Positions 11,257-24,331 are shown, counted from the stretch's first letter. The stretch is 64,000 nt of DNA from Raphanus sativus (GCF_000801105.2 NC_079518.1:10858106-10922105); one strand, 5' to 3'. Notes: generated by a model from the letters alone, not told the origin. Program-made: numbers and translations.

Positions 11257-13250
11257 TCTATACTAATAAAAGGAAGTTTTTGAGGCTCCATAAGATGTCC
11301 ACATCATCAAAAAAAATTCTTCAAAAGATGACATGTGGTATTACGAAAATAAATAAATAAATATACAATAAAAAATGAAAATATAACATTAAACATCTAT
11401 CGTAATATTATCAGTTAATATAAAAACAAGAAAATTAGAATAAGTAAATATACAATATAGCAAAATAAAAATAAGTAAATATGCAATTAAAATAAAAAAA
11501 AACTAAATTAAACATCTATATAAAAATTTAAAGTAAAATAAACAATAAAAATATACAATATGAGAAATAAAAATAACATTTTATTAAATATCTATTGTAA
11601 TATTAGAATCTATTGTAATATTAGAATAAGTAAAAAAAACTAAACATTAAAAAATCTATAATATAAGAAATAAAAAAAATTACATTAAACATCTAATGTA
11701 ATATTATGATTTGGTATAAAAGAAAAAGAAATTAAAATAAGTAAATATAAATTAAATATATATCTGAAAATATATATAGTAAAATAAATAATAATTAAAT
11801 ATAGAATATAAGAAATACAAATGTTTAAAAATCTATTATAATATAAAAATAATAATAATAATAAATAAATATACAATATAATAAATAGAAAACTACATTA
11901 AACATCTATATGAAAAATGTATGGTAAAACAAATACTAAGCAAATATACATTTTATAAGAAAAATAAAGATTACATTAAACATCTATCGTGATATTACCA
12001 TTTGATATAAAATAAAAAATAGAATAAATAAACATACAATATAAGAAAAATAAATAATAAGCAAATATACAATATAAGAAAAATAAATAATAAGTAAATA
12101 TACTATATAAGAAATAAGAAATAAAAATGTTACATTAAACATATATCATAATATTATCATTTGATATTAAAGCAATAAATTTAGAATAAGTAAATATACA
12201 AAATAAGAAAAATAAATAATAAGTAAATTTACAATATAAAAATTGAAAAACTAAACTCAATATTGTCTGAAAAAATTATATTAAAATAAATAATAAGTAA
12301 ATATACAATATAAAAATATAGATAATACATTAAACATCTATTGTTATATTAGATACGTAAATAAACTATATAATAAAAATAAATATTAGTTATATGTACA
12401 ATATACAAAAGAGAAAAACTATATTAAACATCTATGTGAAAAAAATTATAGTGAAATAAATATACAATATAAGAAACTGAAATATGACATTAAACATCTA
12501 TCGTAATATTACATTTAATATAAAAGCAAGAAAATTAGAAATGGGAAACTATATTAAACATCTATCTAAAAATGTATAGTTTTTGTTTTTTACAAAGGAA
12601 ATATGTGTAAATATACATTATGTGTAGTTAGATACATTTTTCTATATGTTACTCCTTGTGCTATTGTTTTCTATTTCTATTAAAAATAAATATTAATTAT
12701 ATGTACAATAATTTTAATGTAAGAATATGAAAACTCTCTATTATGCAAACCATAAATACAAAGCACTTATGTATTCATACAAACATTTAAAAATACAACG
12801 TGAAAAAAATAGATATATAGTTAATATTTAAAAATCAAAATGCATAAAATATAAATAGAAGAAATCATCAAATAGTGTCCAAGTCTGAATACAAATCTCA
12901 ATTTCATAAAAGTTACGTGGCATTAAATTATAAAATAATAATAGGTAAATATGCAATAGAAGAAACAGAAATATTATATTAAATATCTATTATAATACAT
13001 TCGATACAAAGGCCAAAGAATCAGAATAATTAAATATACAATATAAGAAAAAATAAATAATAAATAAAAAGAAATAATACATTAAATATCTCTATAAAAA
13101 TATATATATTTACATTTTTAAGTAACTATATAATATAAGAAATAAAAATACTAAATTAAAAGTTTATCTGAAAAATGTATAGTTTTACATTTTTATTATT
13201 TTCAAATATTTAGACGAAAAACTGCTTATCTCGCTCTCAAACACATCATT
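11257..13250 (+). mobile_element. Second Helitron-like 5' terminus followed by an AT-rich tandem array
   Basis: A second TCTATACTAATAAAAGG head at 11257 repeats the layout of 10743, including GTCCACATCATC and a degraded ACATGTGGTAT palindrome. From here to about 13200 the DNA is a degenerate array. The phrases AGTAAATATACAATATAAG and ACATTAAACATCTAT recur more than ten times, at roughly 80-150-bp intervals. The array is almost devoid of G or C and has no coding potential. The 3' end of the element was not identified. Confidence 0.5.
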
Positions 13251-14130
13251 ATAAATGTTTTTGTAATAAAATAAAACTGATCCTGACTCATATGACAAGA
13301 TGAGCTATCGAAGGTGAAATAATCACATGTACACATGTTGTTGAAAGAATATCACTCCCAAAACTCGCTACCCCAACGAAAGTAACGGTAAAACACAAAT
13401 AAATCTATCATAAACAACTGCAATACAAGGATCCAGTGACACAACCAAATATATCATAAACAAACACATCCGGCATAAACACACCACGATTATTAGTTAA
13501 ATGTGTCTTATTTTTCAAAAATAGTCGATATGACATATCGTTAACAGTTAAATTAGAATAAACTTTAAATATTTATATTTTATAATTTGTAATTTGATCT
13601 GTAAAATGATTAGATTCTATTTATATAAGTTTATAATTTGAAAAATAAATAGACAAATTTGACTTGATAAAATTTAATTTATTTTTTAGATAGAAATAAA
13701 AATATTTTAAATATATTTAAATTATTTTTATATTATTGTCCTTTAATCCTAGTATCCCATAATGATCACCACCAGTCTTGATATTTCGTGCGTGTATATA
13801 AGTGGTGCATTAATAAGATCAATTCTCGTAAATCCATAAACAATAACTCAAGAGTCGTTGACAAAACCAAAAAAAAACTCCCCAAAAAGTCAAAATATGC
13901 TTTAGACCATCCATTTCCCCGTTAAAAACTCCACATAAATCTCTATCCTCCTTGCCAACCAAAATCTTAGAGCACATCCTCATCTTTCTTATTCATAGCT
14001 CTCATAACTCCAACACCAACAAAAAACTCCCTAAACAAAAAAAAAAGTAAGAAGAGTTTTTCATTATTCTCTAACTTTCTTGTTTTAAAATTAAGAATTT
14101 GACTTCTGTGACAAATATCTTAAGAAAGAG
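13251..14130. other. Upstream region of the WD40 gene
   Basis: AT-rich up to about 13780, then a plausible promoter and 5' leader for the WD40 gene. From 13810 to 14100 the strand is A/C-rich with CT stretches, as is common in plant leaders. No other gene is visible. Confidence 0.4.
13795..13801 (+). promoter_or_regulatory. Putative TATA box of the WD40 gene
   Basis: TGTATATAAG lies about 330 bp upstream of the ATG at 14131 and is followed by the A/C-rich leader. It is the best TATA match in the interval, but the position is inferred from sequence only. Confidence 0.45.
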
Positions 14131-15606
14131 ATGAGGAACGAAACGGGTGGTACCATGGTCGTTGATCTCCAAACCGATCCATATAATAGCAATCACCACC
14201 TTAGCGATAATGGTCACAACCCGCGGCCAAAATTTGGTGATATACTGAAATCTGACCACGACGGAATATTCCCTCCTGAAGATCCCATCATTATCAACAC
14301 CAACTTAACTCACCCCCGGTTTAGCAACGTCTCGGCCTCGACCATGGGCAGCAGCGGTCCGGCCAGCGGAGAAGGTTCTCCTTGCGTGATGTCTCCTTGG
14401 GCCCGTATGTCGACCCCTTGGCCCGCAGATTTTAACGAAGACAGTGTCCTCGAGACCAACGGTCTCATTGGCTCTATTGTACGTGAAGAAGGGCATATAT
14501 ACTCGCTAGCCGCTTCTGGTGACCTTCTCTACACGGGCTCAGACTCCAAGAACATTAGGGTTTGGAAGAATTTGAAGGACTACACCGGGTTTAAAGCAAG
14601 CAGTGGCCTCATTAAGGCTATTGTGATATCTGGAGACCGGATCTTTACCGGCCATCAGGACGGTAAGATCCGGGTCTGGAAGGTTTCGAAGAAAAAGGCG
14701 GGAAAGTACAAACGTGTTGGAACATTGCCAACGCTGAAGTCCATGGTCAAGAGCAGCGTAAACCCTAAGCATTACATGGAGGCACGTCGCAATAAAAACT
14801 CCGTGAAAACAAAGCATAAGGACGCCGTGTCGAGTCTTAGCATGGACGTGGAGCTTGGTTTGTTGTACTCCAGTTCTTGGGATAGGACGATCAAAGTGTG
14901 GAGAGTCTCGGACTCGAAATGTTTGGAATCGATACAAGCGCACGATGACGCGATAAACTCGGTGATGTGTGGTTTCGATGACTTGGTGTTCACGGGATCT
15001 GCGGATGGCACGGTTAAAGTGTGGAAACGTGAGATGCAAGTCAAAGGAACCAGGCACGTTTTGGTTCAAGTTTTGCTTGAGCAAGAAAACGCGGTCACGG
15101 CATTGGCTGTAATATCGAAGTCTTTGATGGTATATTCCGGTTCCTCGGACGGGGTGGTGAACTACTGGGAGCGTTCCACGCGTGTATTCATCGGTGGAGT
15201 ACTCAAAGGGCACAAGTCCGCCGTGTTATGTCTCACTGTAGCGGGGAACATGTTATTGAGTGGTTCAGCCGACAAGAACATATGTGTCTGGAGGAGGGAG
15301 CCCTCTGATGGATCTCATCAGTGTCTGACTGTTTTGACGGGACACATGGGACCAGTCAAGTGTCTAGCCGTGGAGGAGGAAGGAGCTTGCCGTGGTAAAG
15401 AAGCAAAAGTCTGTGTGGTCAATGAAGGTGACCGGAAGTGGATAGTATACAGCGGAAGTTTGGACAAATCGGTTAAAGTGTGGCGTGTGTCGGAGAAGAT
15501 GGCGACGGGGAGGGAGACAGACGAGCCAGCAGCATCTTCTGGATGGGAGAGCTCTTCGTCTATGCGTGAAGGGAGTGGCGCGTGGAGTTTAGGAGATTTT
15601 GAATAA
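14131..15606 (+). CDS. WD40-repeat protein, JINGUBANG-like (At4g34380-like)
   Basis: A single exon encodes 491 residues. Seven WD40 repeats follow an N-terminal low-complexity region of about 110 residues: repeat ends include IRVWKN, IRVWKV, IKVWRV, VKVWKR, VNYWER, ICVWRR and VKVWRV, each preceded by a GS.D or GH.DG turn, enough for a complete seven-bladed propeller. The C-terminus is Ser/Gly-rich. The family includes Arabidopsis JINGUBANG and close intronless relatives; At4g34380 is the positional match by recall. Such propellers act as protein-interaction scaffolds; no catalytic residues are expected. The frame is intact and in good context: TATA-like motif upstream, HDR and XLG2 on either side as in Arabidopsis. 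Partner and biological role cannot be read from sequence. Confidence 0.93.
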   Translation: MRNETGGTMVVDLQTDPYNSNHHLSDNGHNPRPKFGDILKSDHDGIFPPEDPIIINTNLTHPRFSNVSASTMGSSGPASGEGSPCVMSPWARMSTPWPADFNEDSVLETNGLIGSIVREEGHIYSLAASGDLLYTGSDSKNIRVWKNLKDYTGFKASSGLIKAIVISGDRIFTGHQDGKIRVWKVSKKKAGKYKRVGTLPTLKSMVKSSVNPKHYMEARRNKNSVKTKHKDAVSSLSMDVELGLLYSSSWDRTIKVWRVSDSKCLESIQAHDDAINSVMCGFDDLVFTGSADGTVKVWKREMQVKGTRHVLVQVLLEQENAVTALAVISKSLMVYSGSSDGVVNYWERSTRVFIGGVLKGHKSAVLCLTVAGNMLLSGSADKNICVWRREPSDGSHQCLTVLTGHMGPVKCLAVEEEGACRGKEAKVCVVNEGDRKWIVYSGSLDKSVKVWRVSEKMATGRETDEPAASSGWESSSSMREGSGAWSLGDFE

Positions 15607-17152
15607 TAAAATAAAAAGGAGTGGATGGGAGCATAGTGTGGTTGGTTTATTCACGTAAATGTCACGTTGTTGATCAGTCACAATGATCGGATTATTGTTT
15701 TCAATTCTATGACGATGTCACGATGAGGTTTGTGGCAAGTCAGCTGGTGAGTGAGTCAATGTCGGGTTGATGGTTTTCACGTTATGAATTTTCCTAATTT
15801 TTTCTAAAAGAGAAAATGTTTCAAAAGATGAAGTTGTATTATTATTAAAAGAACAAAGACTGAATCAAAGACGTTTGTGTTTCTTGTGTTCTTTGTCGTG
15901 GTTGCCACGTTATAATTTGAAAATTTGATGAGTCGTCAAGTCTTTGCTAGAATCGCGCTAGAATTGGTATTTCTAAAGAATATATGATCTTTAGTTTGTT
16001 TGGTTTTTGTGTATGCAGAGCATGGCAACCAGATCTCTTGATAACACACTGTAAGAGGTTTGTAAAAAATCTTATCATATTTGATTTGTTTTTGGTACGT
16101 TTTCTTTTCATCTAGACAGCAAAACATCAAGTATCACCAACAAAATTCAAGGTATCATTTGTTCCAGAGATGGAGAGAATATGCATTCTTTCCAGACAGA
16201 GTAAGAGAGAATATGCATTCTTTCCAGACAGAGTAATTTATAAGGGAAAGGAAACATGGAGATATACAGCATTCGTTACAGGAAAACTTATTTGTAATTT
16301 TCAATTATAGATTTTTTAGACCTAATCTATCTTTTAAGTGAAAGAAAGAACATACCTACTCTTTTGAATTTTGATATTACTAGTCATATAACAAAAGTTT
16401 AATGGTTAAAAATTCAAACTACAACAATAATTGAAAAAAGTAGTCATTGTGGATTTTTTTTTATATTTTGTTTGGCGATACGCTAGAAAATCTAGAGTAA
16501 CGATGGATCATTGATTTGAGACCTATCGCCTTGGTGACACATGGGACCATAGAAAAACAGCTCCAAATATAGTTAAATACAACACGGACCAAAAAAACTA
16601 TCAAATTGGTATAACGGCACATCCGGTTTACTAATAACAGCGCAATTTCCAGTTATTATTAGAGAAAGAATATCGACAGAAAAATGTAAACCATGAAAAA
16701 TGTTTACTGAATCTTCTTACGGTGTAAAATAAGTTAGTCAGACATACTCCTAAACCAAACTAAACCGAGATTAGGCATATTTATAATTTGAACCAAGACT
16801 AAACCAAAATTCAACGTGATGGCTGGGATAGGAAAGAACACGGTTTCACGAAACTACCCTCTCTTTGACCCGCTCAACGCCTTCCGCAAAACGCACCGTT
16901 TACTAACTAACAAACCCCGCGTTGACGGCGAGAATTTTCCCGGAAAAAAATAACTTTCAACTTCCCTTTCTTTCGGGGACACACAGACAAGAAAAGAAAA
17001 GAAGAGAGGAAAAAAACAAAAGAGAAAGTCTTCCCTCTTAGTCCAATGGTTCGTCTTCTACTAACTGAGAGATAAATCATCTGTCTCTCTATAACTCCTT
17101 AATCCCCGAGAAAAACAACAACAACCTCTTTCTATACGAATTAGGTAAGAAG
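15607..17152. other. Intergenic region between WD40 gene and XLG2
   Basis: This contains the WD40 3' untranslated region and the XLG2 promoter and leader. A perfect 32-bp tandem duplication lies at 16173-16236. The region from 16980 to 17150 is rich in GA, CT and CAA runs, consistent with a 5' leader. No additional gene is seen. Confidence 0.5.
16173..16236. repeat. Perfect 32-bp tandem duplication
   Basis: Two back-to-back identical copies, 16173-16204 and 16205-16236, each begin GAGAGAATATGCATTC and end CAGACAGAGTAA. Perfect identity implies a recent event. Confidence 0.9.
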
Positions 17153-20100
17153 ATGGCTGCTGTTTTAAGAAAGTTATTACTACCTTTAGCATCATCATCA
17201 CCGATTCCTAAAAACGATGATCACCACGATAGCAGTGACGAAGACGATAGTAATAGTTTTCAAATTGATTATTCATTTGCCAACGAGTACAAAGGTCCTC
17301 TTATCGCTAATCTCCCACGAGCTGTTCCTGTCGAACTCGATCAGATTCCGACCGCTCTTCCCGTTTCCTTCACTTCCTTGTCGCGTGGTGTCTCTTACCC
17401 TGTGGTCCAACCTCTCGTTAGGACTAGTAAGGTTACCAAGAAGAAGAAGAACGGTTTGGTTGATGATTCTGTAGCTTCTTGTCCTAGTGTGGTCTTAAAG
17501 CCGCATCATGTGGTTTCTGGCTCATCCTCCTCATCATCATCAGCGGCAGAAGTAAGAGAAATTACATTAGACTCTGATGGTGAGGATTGTTCCATTGGAG
17601 GAAATGGGAACCGTGTGAGATTCGTTGAACCACCGAGTCAAGGAGGCGATGAAAGCTCTTACTTTTACGATGAGGAGAGTGTGGCTGCTGCTCCAACGCC
17701 TAGAGCCGAGAGGAGAGGTAAAAAAGGGTCGTGCTACCGATGCCTGACGGGGAACAGGTTCACCGAGAAGGAAGTCTGCATCGTCTGCCACGCCAAGTAC
17801 TGTTTCAACTGCGTGCGTCGCGCTATGGGTGCCATGCCTGAAGGAAGGAAGTGCGTGACTTGCATTGGTCTCCGTATCGATGAGTGCAAGAGAGTGAGTC
17901 TGGGAAAGTGTTCGAGAATGCTGAAGCAGCTTCTCACGGGTTCAGAGCTTAAACAAGTCATGAGTGACGAGATGTCCTGCAGGGCGAATCAGATGCCTTC
18001 GCGGCTTATCGCTGTGAATGGGAAGCCTTTGGATGAAGATGAGCTTTTCATGTTGCAGAATTGTCCAAATCCACCCAAGAAGCTAAAACCTGGAGACTAT
18101 TGGTATGATAAGGTTGCTGGATATTGGGGAAAGGTAAATCATTTGTATATATATATATATATATTTATCCTCTGGTTCTAATGTATTTATTACAGGTAGG
18201 AGAGAAACCTTGTCAGATTATAAGTTCTAATATAAATATAGGAAGTGGTCATATCAAGAAGGAAGCAAGCAATGGTGACACTGAGATTTGTATTAATGGC
18301 CGGGAAATAAGCAAGACAGAGCTCATGATGCTCAAGGTTCTTTGGCTGGACAACCTTAAGTGTTATTGTACTTTCTCCTCTGTTTTTTTTCTTTTTCATG
18401 TGGAAGTGAATGCTTCCTTGCTTTGATGTAGGTGGTGGGGGTGCAATGTGAAGGAAAGCCTCACTTTTGGGTTGATGCAGATGGAAGTTACCGAGAAGAA
18501 GGTCAGAACCGTCTCATTGGTAACATTTGGAAAAAGGTATGATTTCCCAAGCACAAGGCTGTTGTGAACAACTTATGGAATGAGTATAATCCGCCTAGTC
18601 GCTAGTCATCTATAGAGCGCCTAATGATTTCTTGAACATTGATATTAAACCATATACAATTATGCATGCTTTTCTTCAGAAAAGAGCTAAGCTTGCGTGT
18701 GTTGTGCTCTCTCTGCCAATTCCCCTGACTTCATCTACTGTAGAACCCAATGTTGAGCCCATATCTAATAAGAAAATGCTTAGCAAGCTTCTTCTGGTTG
18801 GTAACGACACCTGTGGCGCCACTACTATTTATAAACAAGTGAGAGCTATTCATCTTTTAATGCCTTAATCCACTCGAAATGTTTCACATCTACTAATGAC
18901 TTCTTTTTTTTGTCTCAGGCAAGGTCTCTCTATGGAATCCCATTCTCTGAAGACGACCGTGAAAGAATCAAATTCATAATCCAAACAAATCTCTATGCTT
19001 ATCTGGCCATGGTTCTTGAGGCACACAAAAGATTTGAAGAAGAGATGAACAATAACCACCAAACAGAAGATGAGATCACTGCTATAACTGTTAGCACAAT
19101 CAACCCAAGACTAAAACATTTTGCAGATTGGCTTCTGAAAGAAAAGGAAGACGGAAACCTCAAGATATTTCCAGCATCAAGCCGGGAGAATGCGCAAACA
19201 GTTGCAGATCTATGGAGAGTACCAGCCATTCAAGACACTTACAAGCTACTTCGTGATACACTTCCAAGAAACGCTGTTTATTTTCTTGAACGAGTGAGTT
19301 TTTTTGCTTCAAATGCTTTCTTTGTCTATAAACGATGTTTTGAGGTCTAACCTAACTTATGTTTTCAGATTCTTGAGGTCTCGAGATCAGAATACGAACC
19401 TTCTGATATGGACATATTGCAAGCGGAAGGACTCTCGTCTATGGAAGGACTTTCTTGTGTGGAGTTCTCATTGCCATCAGCCACTCAAGAAGTCTCTCTT
19501 GATACAGATGATCAACATGATCCAAACATGAAGTTAGTTCTATCTCTTTTCCTTTGGGTTCATTCTATCTATTTGAAAACTGGCCTGCCGGTTCGGGTAG
19601 TTCGGTTTGACCAAAATTGAACCGAATTGAACCGAAAAAGGTTTCGGGTGGTTAGGTTTTCAACTTTTTACCAAAACTAACTGAAGTTTTGGTTTCGATT
19701 ATATTTTGGTTAAAATTTGATTAAGTTTAGGTAATTTTGGTAATTTAGGTTTGAACTAACTGATTACTGAATTGAAAACCAAAGTTGTTTCGTAACCTGC
19801 TGAATCAAACCGAACTTCTTACCAAACTAACCGGGATTTTGGTTCGGTTTCGTGGGTTTGGTTTGGTTCAAAATCCTAGGCCTAATGAAAACAGTTGAAC
19901 TTACTCTCTCTCTCTCTCTCTAGGTACCAACTGATCCGGCTAAATCCGAGAAGACTTGGAGAAAATTGGAAATGGCTAGAAATGTTTGAAGATGCTGACT
20001 TGGTGATATTCTGCGTCTCGCTAACAGATTATGGAGAGTACATACAAGACTGTGACGGCGTTCTTGTGAACAAAATGATTGCAAACAAACAGCTCTTCGA

Positions 20101-20518
20101 GAGAACGGTGACTCACCCAAGCCTAGCTAACAAAAGGTTCCTACTAGTTCTAACCAAATTTGATCTCTTACAAGACAAAATCGAGGAGGTTCCTCTAAAA
20201 ACATGCGAGTGGTTCAAAGACTTCAACCCGTTGATCAGTCAGAACCAGACGAGCAGACACAACCCTCCGATGGCTCAGCGTGCTTTCCATTACGTTGGGT
20301 TTCAGTTCAAGAGGCTGTATGAGTCACTGGTGGGACCCTTGTCGATGCGTGGAAGGACGTTTAGACCGAAGCTGTTTGTTTCCCAAGTGAGCTTGGAGAG
20401 CGATAGTGTAGACAGTGCACTGAAGTACGCGAGAGAGATTCTCAAGTGGCATGTTGAAGAAACGTCCATGATCCAAGAAACGTCAACTACTAGCATCGAT
20501 GCCAGCTTATCCTCTTGA
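17153..20518 (+). CDS. XLG2: Extra-large G-protein alpha subunit 2
   Basis: XLG2 is a plant-specific G-alpha-like protein that works with G-beta/gamma in immune and developmental signalling at the plasma membrane and nucleus. Seven coding exons keep phase: 17153-18133, 18196-18336, 18432-18536, 18680-18838, 18919-19293, 19369-19532, 19924-20518, giving 839 residues (Arabidopsis XLG2 is about 860). The N-terminal half holds an acidic, Ser-rich region, a basic KKKK signal near residue 96 and a Cys-rich RING-like cluster at about 194-237 (CYRC, CIVC, CFNC, CVTC). The G-alpha-like half begins near residue 410. Its P-loop is degenerate (GNDTCGATT at about 450), G4 appears as LTKFDL, and the usual G3 DVGGQ is replaced around RLGENWKWLEMFED, all as known for XLGs. 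Intron 1 has a (TA)n run, and intron 6 contains a repeat insertion. All splice sites are GT/AG. Confidence 0.96.
18145..18162. repeat. (TA)n microsatellite in XLG2 intron 1
   Basis: A short TA run lies in the 62-bp first coding intron, between donor GTAAAT and acceptor TTACAG. Confidence 0.8.
19586..19885. repeat. Repeat insertion in XLG2 intron 6
   Basis: Intron 6 (391 bp) is much longer than the other introns. The extra DNA is built of GAACCGAA/TTCGGTT phrases, in one orientation near the left end and the other near the right end (TTGAACCGAATTGAACCG versus TTTGGTTCGGTTTCG). This pattern is typical of a dispersed Brassicaceae repeat. No target duplication was resolved, and the splice sites on both sides remain intact. 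Confidence 0.55.
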
Positions 20519-20550
20519 TTCTTTTCATATTGTGAAAGTTTGTATGTATG

Positions 20551-21122
20551 ATTTGTGTGTACAATAGTTAATCTTCAAGAGTAGGAGAAGAAATATACAT
20601 GTACATTTTTTTCTGAAGAAAAAAAGAGAAATAAAGGGATTACAGTTGAAGTTTCAGTCTTTGAACACCAAAGTGAAAGGATCAAATACACGTATTTTAT
20701 TTTCAATCATATATTCAGAGCAAATTTTGTGTCTACTGTCTCAGGCAAAGCCATCTACAGCATCTAGTCAGAGAGAAATAAAAGACTACATGACCACATT
20801 ACCGCATCCCCACTTGCAATTTTCAAGATCATTTGACTGGAGAGATGTCATCCTTAATCCTTAAGATCATTTCCAATATATTTTCCCATTTCCCCTCTAA
20901 ACTAAATGAATGCTATAATAGAGTTGAAGTTTATTCTAATGCATTTCTATAAAATAATTAATGTATAGTGAAAAACAGAGAAATGATAGTATTTTTAGGG
21001 CAATTATTTTAAATAGACAATTTTTAAGTTTTTATTACAAAAGAACCTTAAAAAAATGAACAAAATGTTTCATTTAAAAGCTAAAAGACTCTTATACTCT
21101 AGATATATATATATATACATGC

Positions 21123-21153
<31 letters not shown>

Positions 21154-21850
21154 ATATTTATAGGTTCGAATTATATGTTTTCAAATTCAAATTTTTATAA
21201 TTTTTTTTTGAAACTTTTTTGAATTTTTTTATTTTTTCAATTTTTTTTTTGAAATTCGAAAATACTTTTTGAAACTATTTTTAAAAATTTATTTTCAATT
21301 TTCAATTTTTTAATTTTATAAAATTTTAAACTTCAATTCCAAAATTCCACCTCCTAACTCTAAAACGTAAGGTGTAGATTAACCTTATATATATATTTAT
21401 CTTTTTGTTAACCTCATGAGTATAAGTATATATTTATCTTTTTGATAAAATATTTTGATCATTTTGGTCCTTAAATACTATATTTGTGATAAAAAAAATT
21501 TTAGGGATATCCTAAGATATTTCTCTCTATATATTTTATCTATTTTAAAAGATATGGATAAAAGTAGTTTTATTTCTAAATATTATTAGAAAGGTATATA
21601 TAGAGGTAGATTGAAGATGCTCTGATAAAAGGAAAACATAAACATTTAGTTATCTAATGCAATCCTCGCTGCAAATGAGTAATACCGTCACTGATGATCA
21701 GTTATCTAGGCTTCAACTTATTTTTGTTATATTTACCAAGGTAAATTCTAAAATGTCGTTATCTATTTGTTACATTTTACAAACCCTTCTCACTTTAAGA
21801 AAATGAAATTCAAATATTTGGCGAAACAAGAAAACGTTATTCAAGCAAAG
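20551..21850. repeat. XLG2 3'-flank duplication, copy A (interrupted)
   Basis: Sequence just after the XLG2 stop recurs at 22790-23510. Shared blocks include the AGTTTCAGTCTTTGAACACC block (about 20650), GGCTTCAACTTATTTTTG (about 21708) and AAGAAAACGTTATTCAAGC (about 21830). Copy A carries about 535 bp of extra AT-rich DNA, roughly 20993-21528, that copy B lacks. Confidence 0.85.
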
Positions 21851-22673
21851 AAACGGAACAAGGCGACCAAACAAGAGACTCAGTGCGGGACTAACCTTTA
21901 GATACTGCCCTAATCAAAATTTAAAATTATATCCAATATTGCAAAACAGTAAAAATAGCGTAAATATTCATTAAAAATCAAAACCTACAATCTATTTATA
22001 AAAACAGTGATATTATATACACTTATTGTTGAAAATATAACTTTACTTACATTTTTTTCTACAAAATCATCCATTAGAATTATATAATTAAATCTTTAAA
22101 CCATAACTATTTCAATTGATAATATAACTAATTCATTTAATTTTTCTAGTTACATGGAAGACCGCAAATAAATTTTTATTAGCATCAGTTTCGAAAAACT
22201 TTTTTCAGGTGTGGTGACTACACCGAAATGGTCAAAAATATGTGACAAACAATTTATGTGCTTCGTATTTTTTCAGACATTGATTATCGAAGAATCTTTA
22301 GTTCCTTAAATAAATCATCACCAATTATATATGAGACCGTAACATTCTTTAAAGAAACTTCCAGATTCAAACATGATGCCCTAAAAATATTCTCGCTTAC
22401 ATCTATTAACCTTTTAAAAATTAAACAAAAATCCAAGAATAAATTCATAATTTTGAAATTGTTCAAATATGAATTTAAGAAAAATTAGAACTAGAGCTTT
22501 AACAAATTTTATTCTAACCAAAAATGCCTAGTAAATTATATTTTAAAAAAAAACCTACAAGATTTATTTACTTATAGATATAACTGATTTTTTATAAAAA
22601 TATATGCCCCACTAATTTGGATGCCCTAATTTTTTGCTTGGGTGGCTTTCTCTCTGGACCGGTCTTGAAGAGA
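21851..22673. other. AT-rich DNA between duplicated XLG2 flanks
   Basis: Very AT-rich with no gene recognised. Overlapping small frames on both strands at 22258-22488 are Lys/Phe/Ile-rich and look like chance products of base composition. Confidence 0.4.
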
Positions 22674-23640
22674 CTGAGTAGATATTGTACCATGGGAGAT
22701 TGTAGTTAAAGAGAAGTAACAATGAAGATTCAAATTTTACATAATAAGATTGATTCTTTTGATTTTTGTGGAGTGTATGAAATATGTCTGTATGATGTGT
22801 GTGTGTTACATGATAGTTAATCTTCATGAGTAGAGAAGAAGTATACATGTGATTTGATTTTTCTGAAGAAAAAGAAAAAGAGAAATAAAGTGATTACAGT
22901 TGAAGTTTCAGTCTTTGAACACCAAAGTGAAAGGGTCAAGTCCACATATTTTCGATCATATATTCAGAGCAAATTTTGACTCTATTGTCTTAGTCAACCA
23001 TCTACAGCATCTAATCAGAGAGAAATAAAAGACTACATTAATCCATAAGATCATTTCCAATATATTTTGCCATTTTCCCTCTAAACTAAACAATGCTATA
23101 ATAGAGTTGAAATTTATTCTAATGTATTTCTGTAAAATAATATTTCTTTAAATATATAGTAAAAACAGAGAAATGATAATATATTTTATCTATTTTTAAA
23201 AGATATGGATAAGAGTAGTTTTGCTTCTAAATGTTATTAGAAAGGTAGATATAGAGGTAGATTGAATATGCTCTAATAAAACAAAAACAAAAACATTCAG
23301 TTATCTAATGCAATTATGGCTGCAAATGAGTAATACCATCACTGATGATCAGTTATCTAGGCTTCAACTTATTTTTGTTATATTTACCAAGGTAAATTCT
23401 AAAATGTCTATATCTATTTGTTATATTTTACAAACCCTTCTCACTTTAAGAAAATGAAATTCAAATATTTGGCAAAACAAGAAAACGTTATTCAAGCAAA
23501 GAAACATCACAAGGTGACCCAAACAAGAGAGTGAGTAGATCTTGTACCATGGGAGATTGTAGTTAAAGAGAACTAATTATGAAGATTCAAATTTTACATA
23601 ATAAAATTGATTGAAAAATAGATTGACTGTTCAAGTGTTC
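22674..23640. repeat. XLG2 3'-flank duplication, copy B, plus an internal repeat
   Basis: Positions 22790-23510 match copy A at 20551-21850. In addition an 80-bp block at about 22674-22755 (TTGTACCATGGGAGATTG...) recurs at about 23532-23613, so copy B is followed by the start of a further unit. The pattern fits unequal exchange or serial tandem duplication. Confidence 0.8.
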
Positions 23641-24295
23641 AAGTTGCTGAGATATTTATTTATAGTTAATAACTTAGAGTAGATGAATGATTTCATTGGC
23701 AATGAAAAAGACATTATAAAAAAAAAAGTAAAATGATAAAGAGTTGGTTGGTGATTGACCGTTATCAGTTAAAAAATTGAAGGTATATATCAGCGTTTAG
23801 TACAAATCCATAGAATCTAAGAGCAACATTATCAGTGGGACAAAAATAAAGTCCTTAGCATATTTTATTAGTATTTTTAAGTTAAGGACAAAGGTTAAGG
23901 ACTTTTTAATTTTTGAAGATTATTGGTAGGACTTGTTATGTATCTTAGTAAATTAAATATTTATTTAAATGTGTAATGAAATATAAAAGATAACTTGATA
24001 TGGAAGTTCAATTTTATTAACAGAGATTACACATTAAAATTGAGAACATAATAAAATTACAAAGTTGGAACAAAAAAAAACCAAAAAATCTGTTCTTCAT
24101 CTCATCCAACTCCTATTGTTAACAAAACTACACTCATGCTTCCCTTCTAACTACTCCAATTCATCAGAGAATGAAATGCAAAATCATAGCTTGAAGACCA
24201 TACAATCTGAATATCAAAAAGGCTTCACATCCTCCGCCACATGAACTACAAGCAAGCAAACCATCATCATATCATACCAAGTAGAGAAAGCCAGA

Positions 24296-24331
<36 letters not shown>
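24296..24331. repeat. (GAT)n microsatellite
   Basis: About twelve uninterrupted GAT units lie inside the Harbinger-like element, close to the captured exon. Confidence 0.9.

Noticed and set aside
13735..13760. CCTAGT as the 3' end of the Helitron-like unit at 11257
   Set aside because: No terminal hairpin precedes it, so the required Helitron structure is missing.
14539..15213. 224-codon open frame on the minus strand inside the WD40 gene
   Set aside because: It lies wholly within the intact plus-strand WD40 exon; its composition is that of an antisense shadow and no domain is recognisable.
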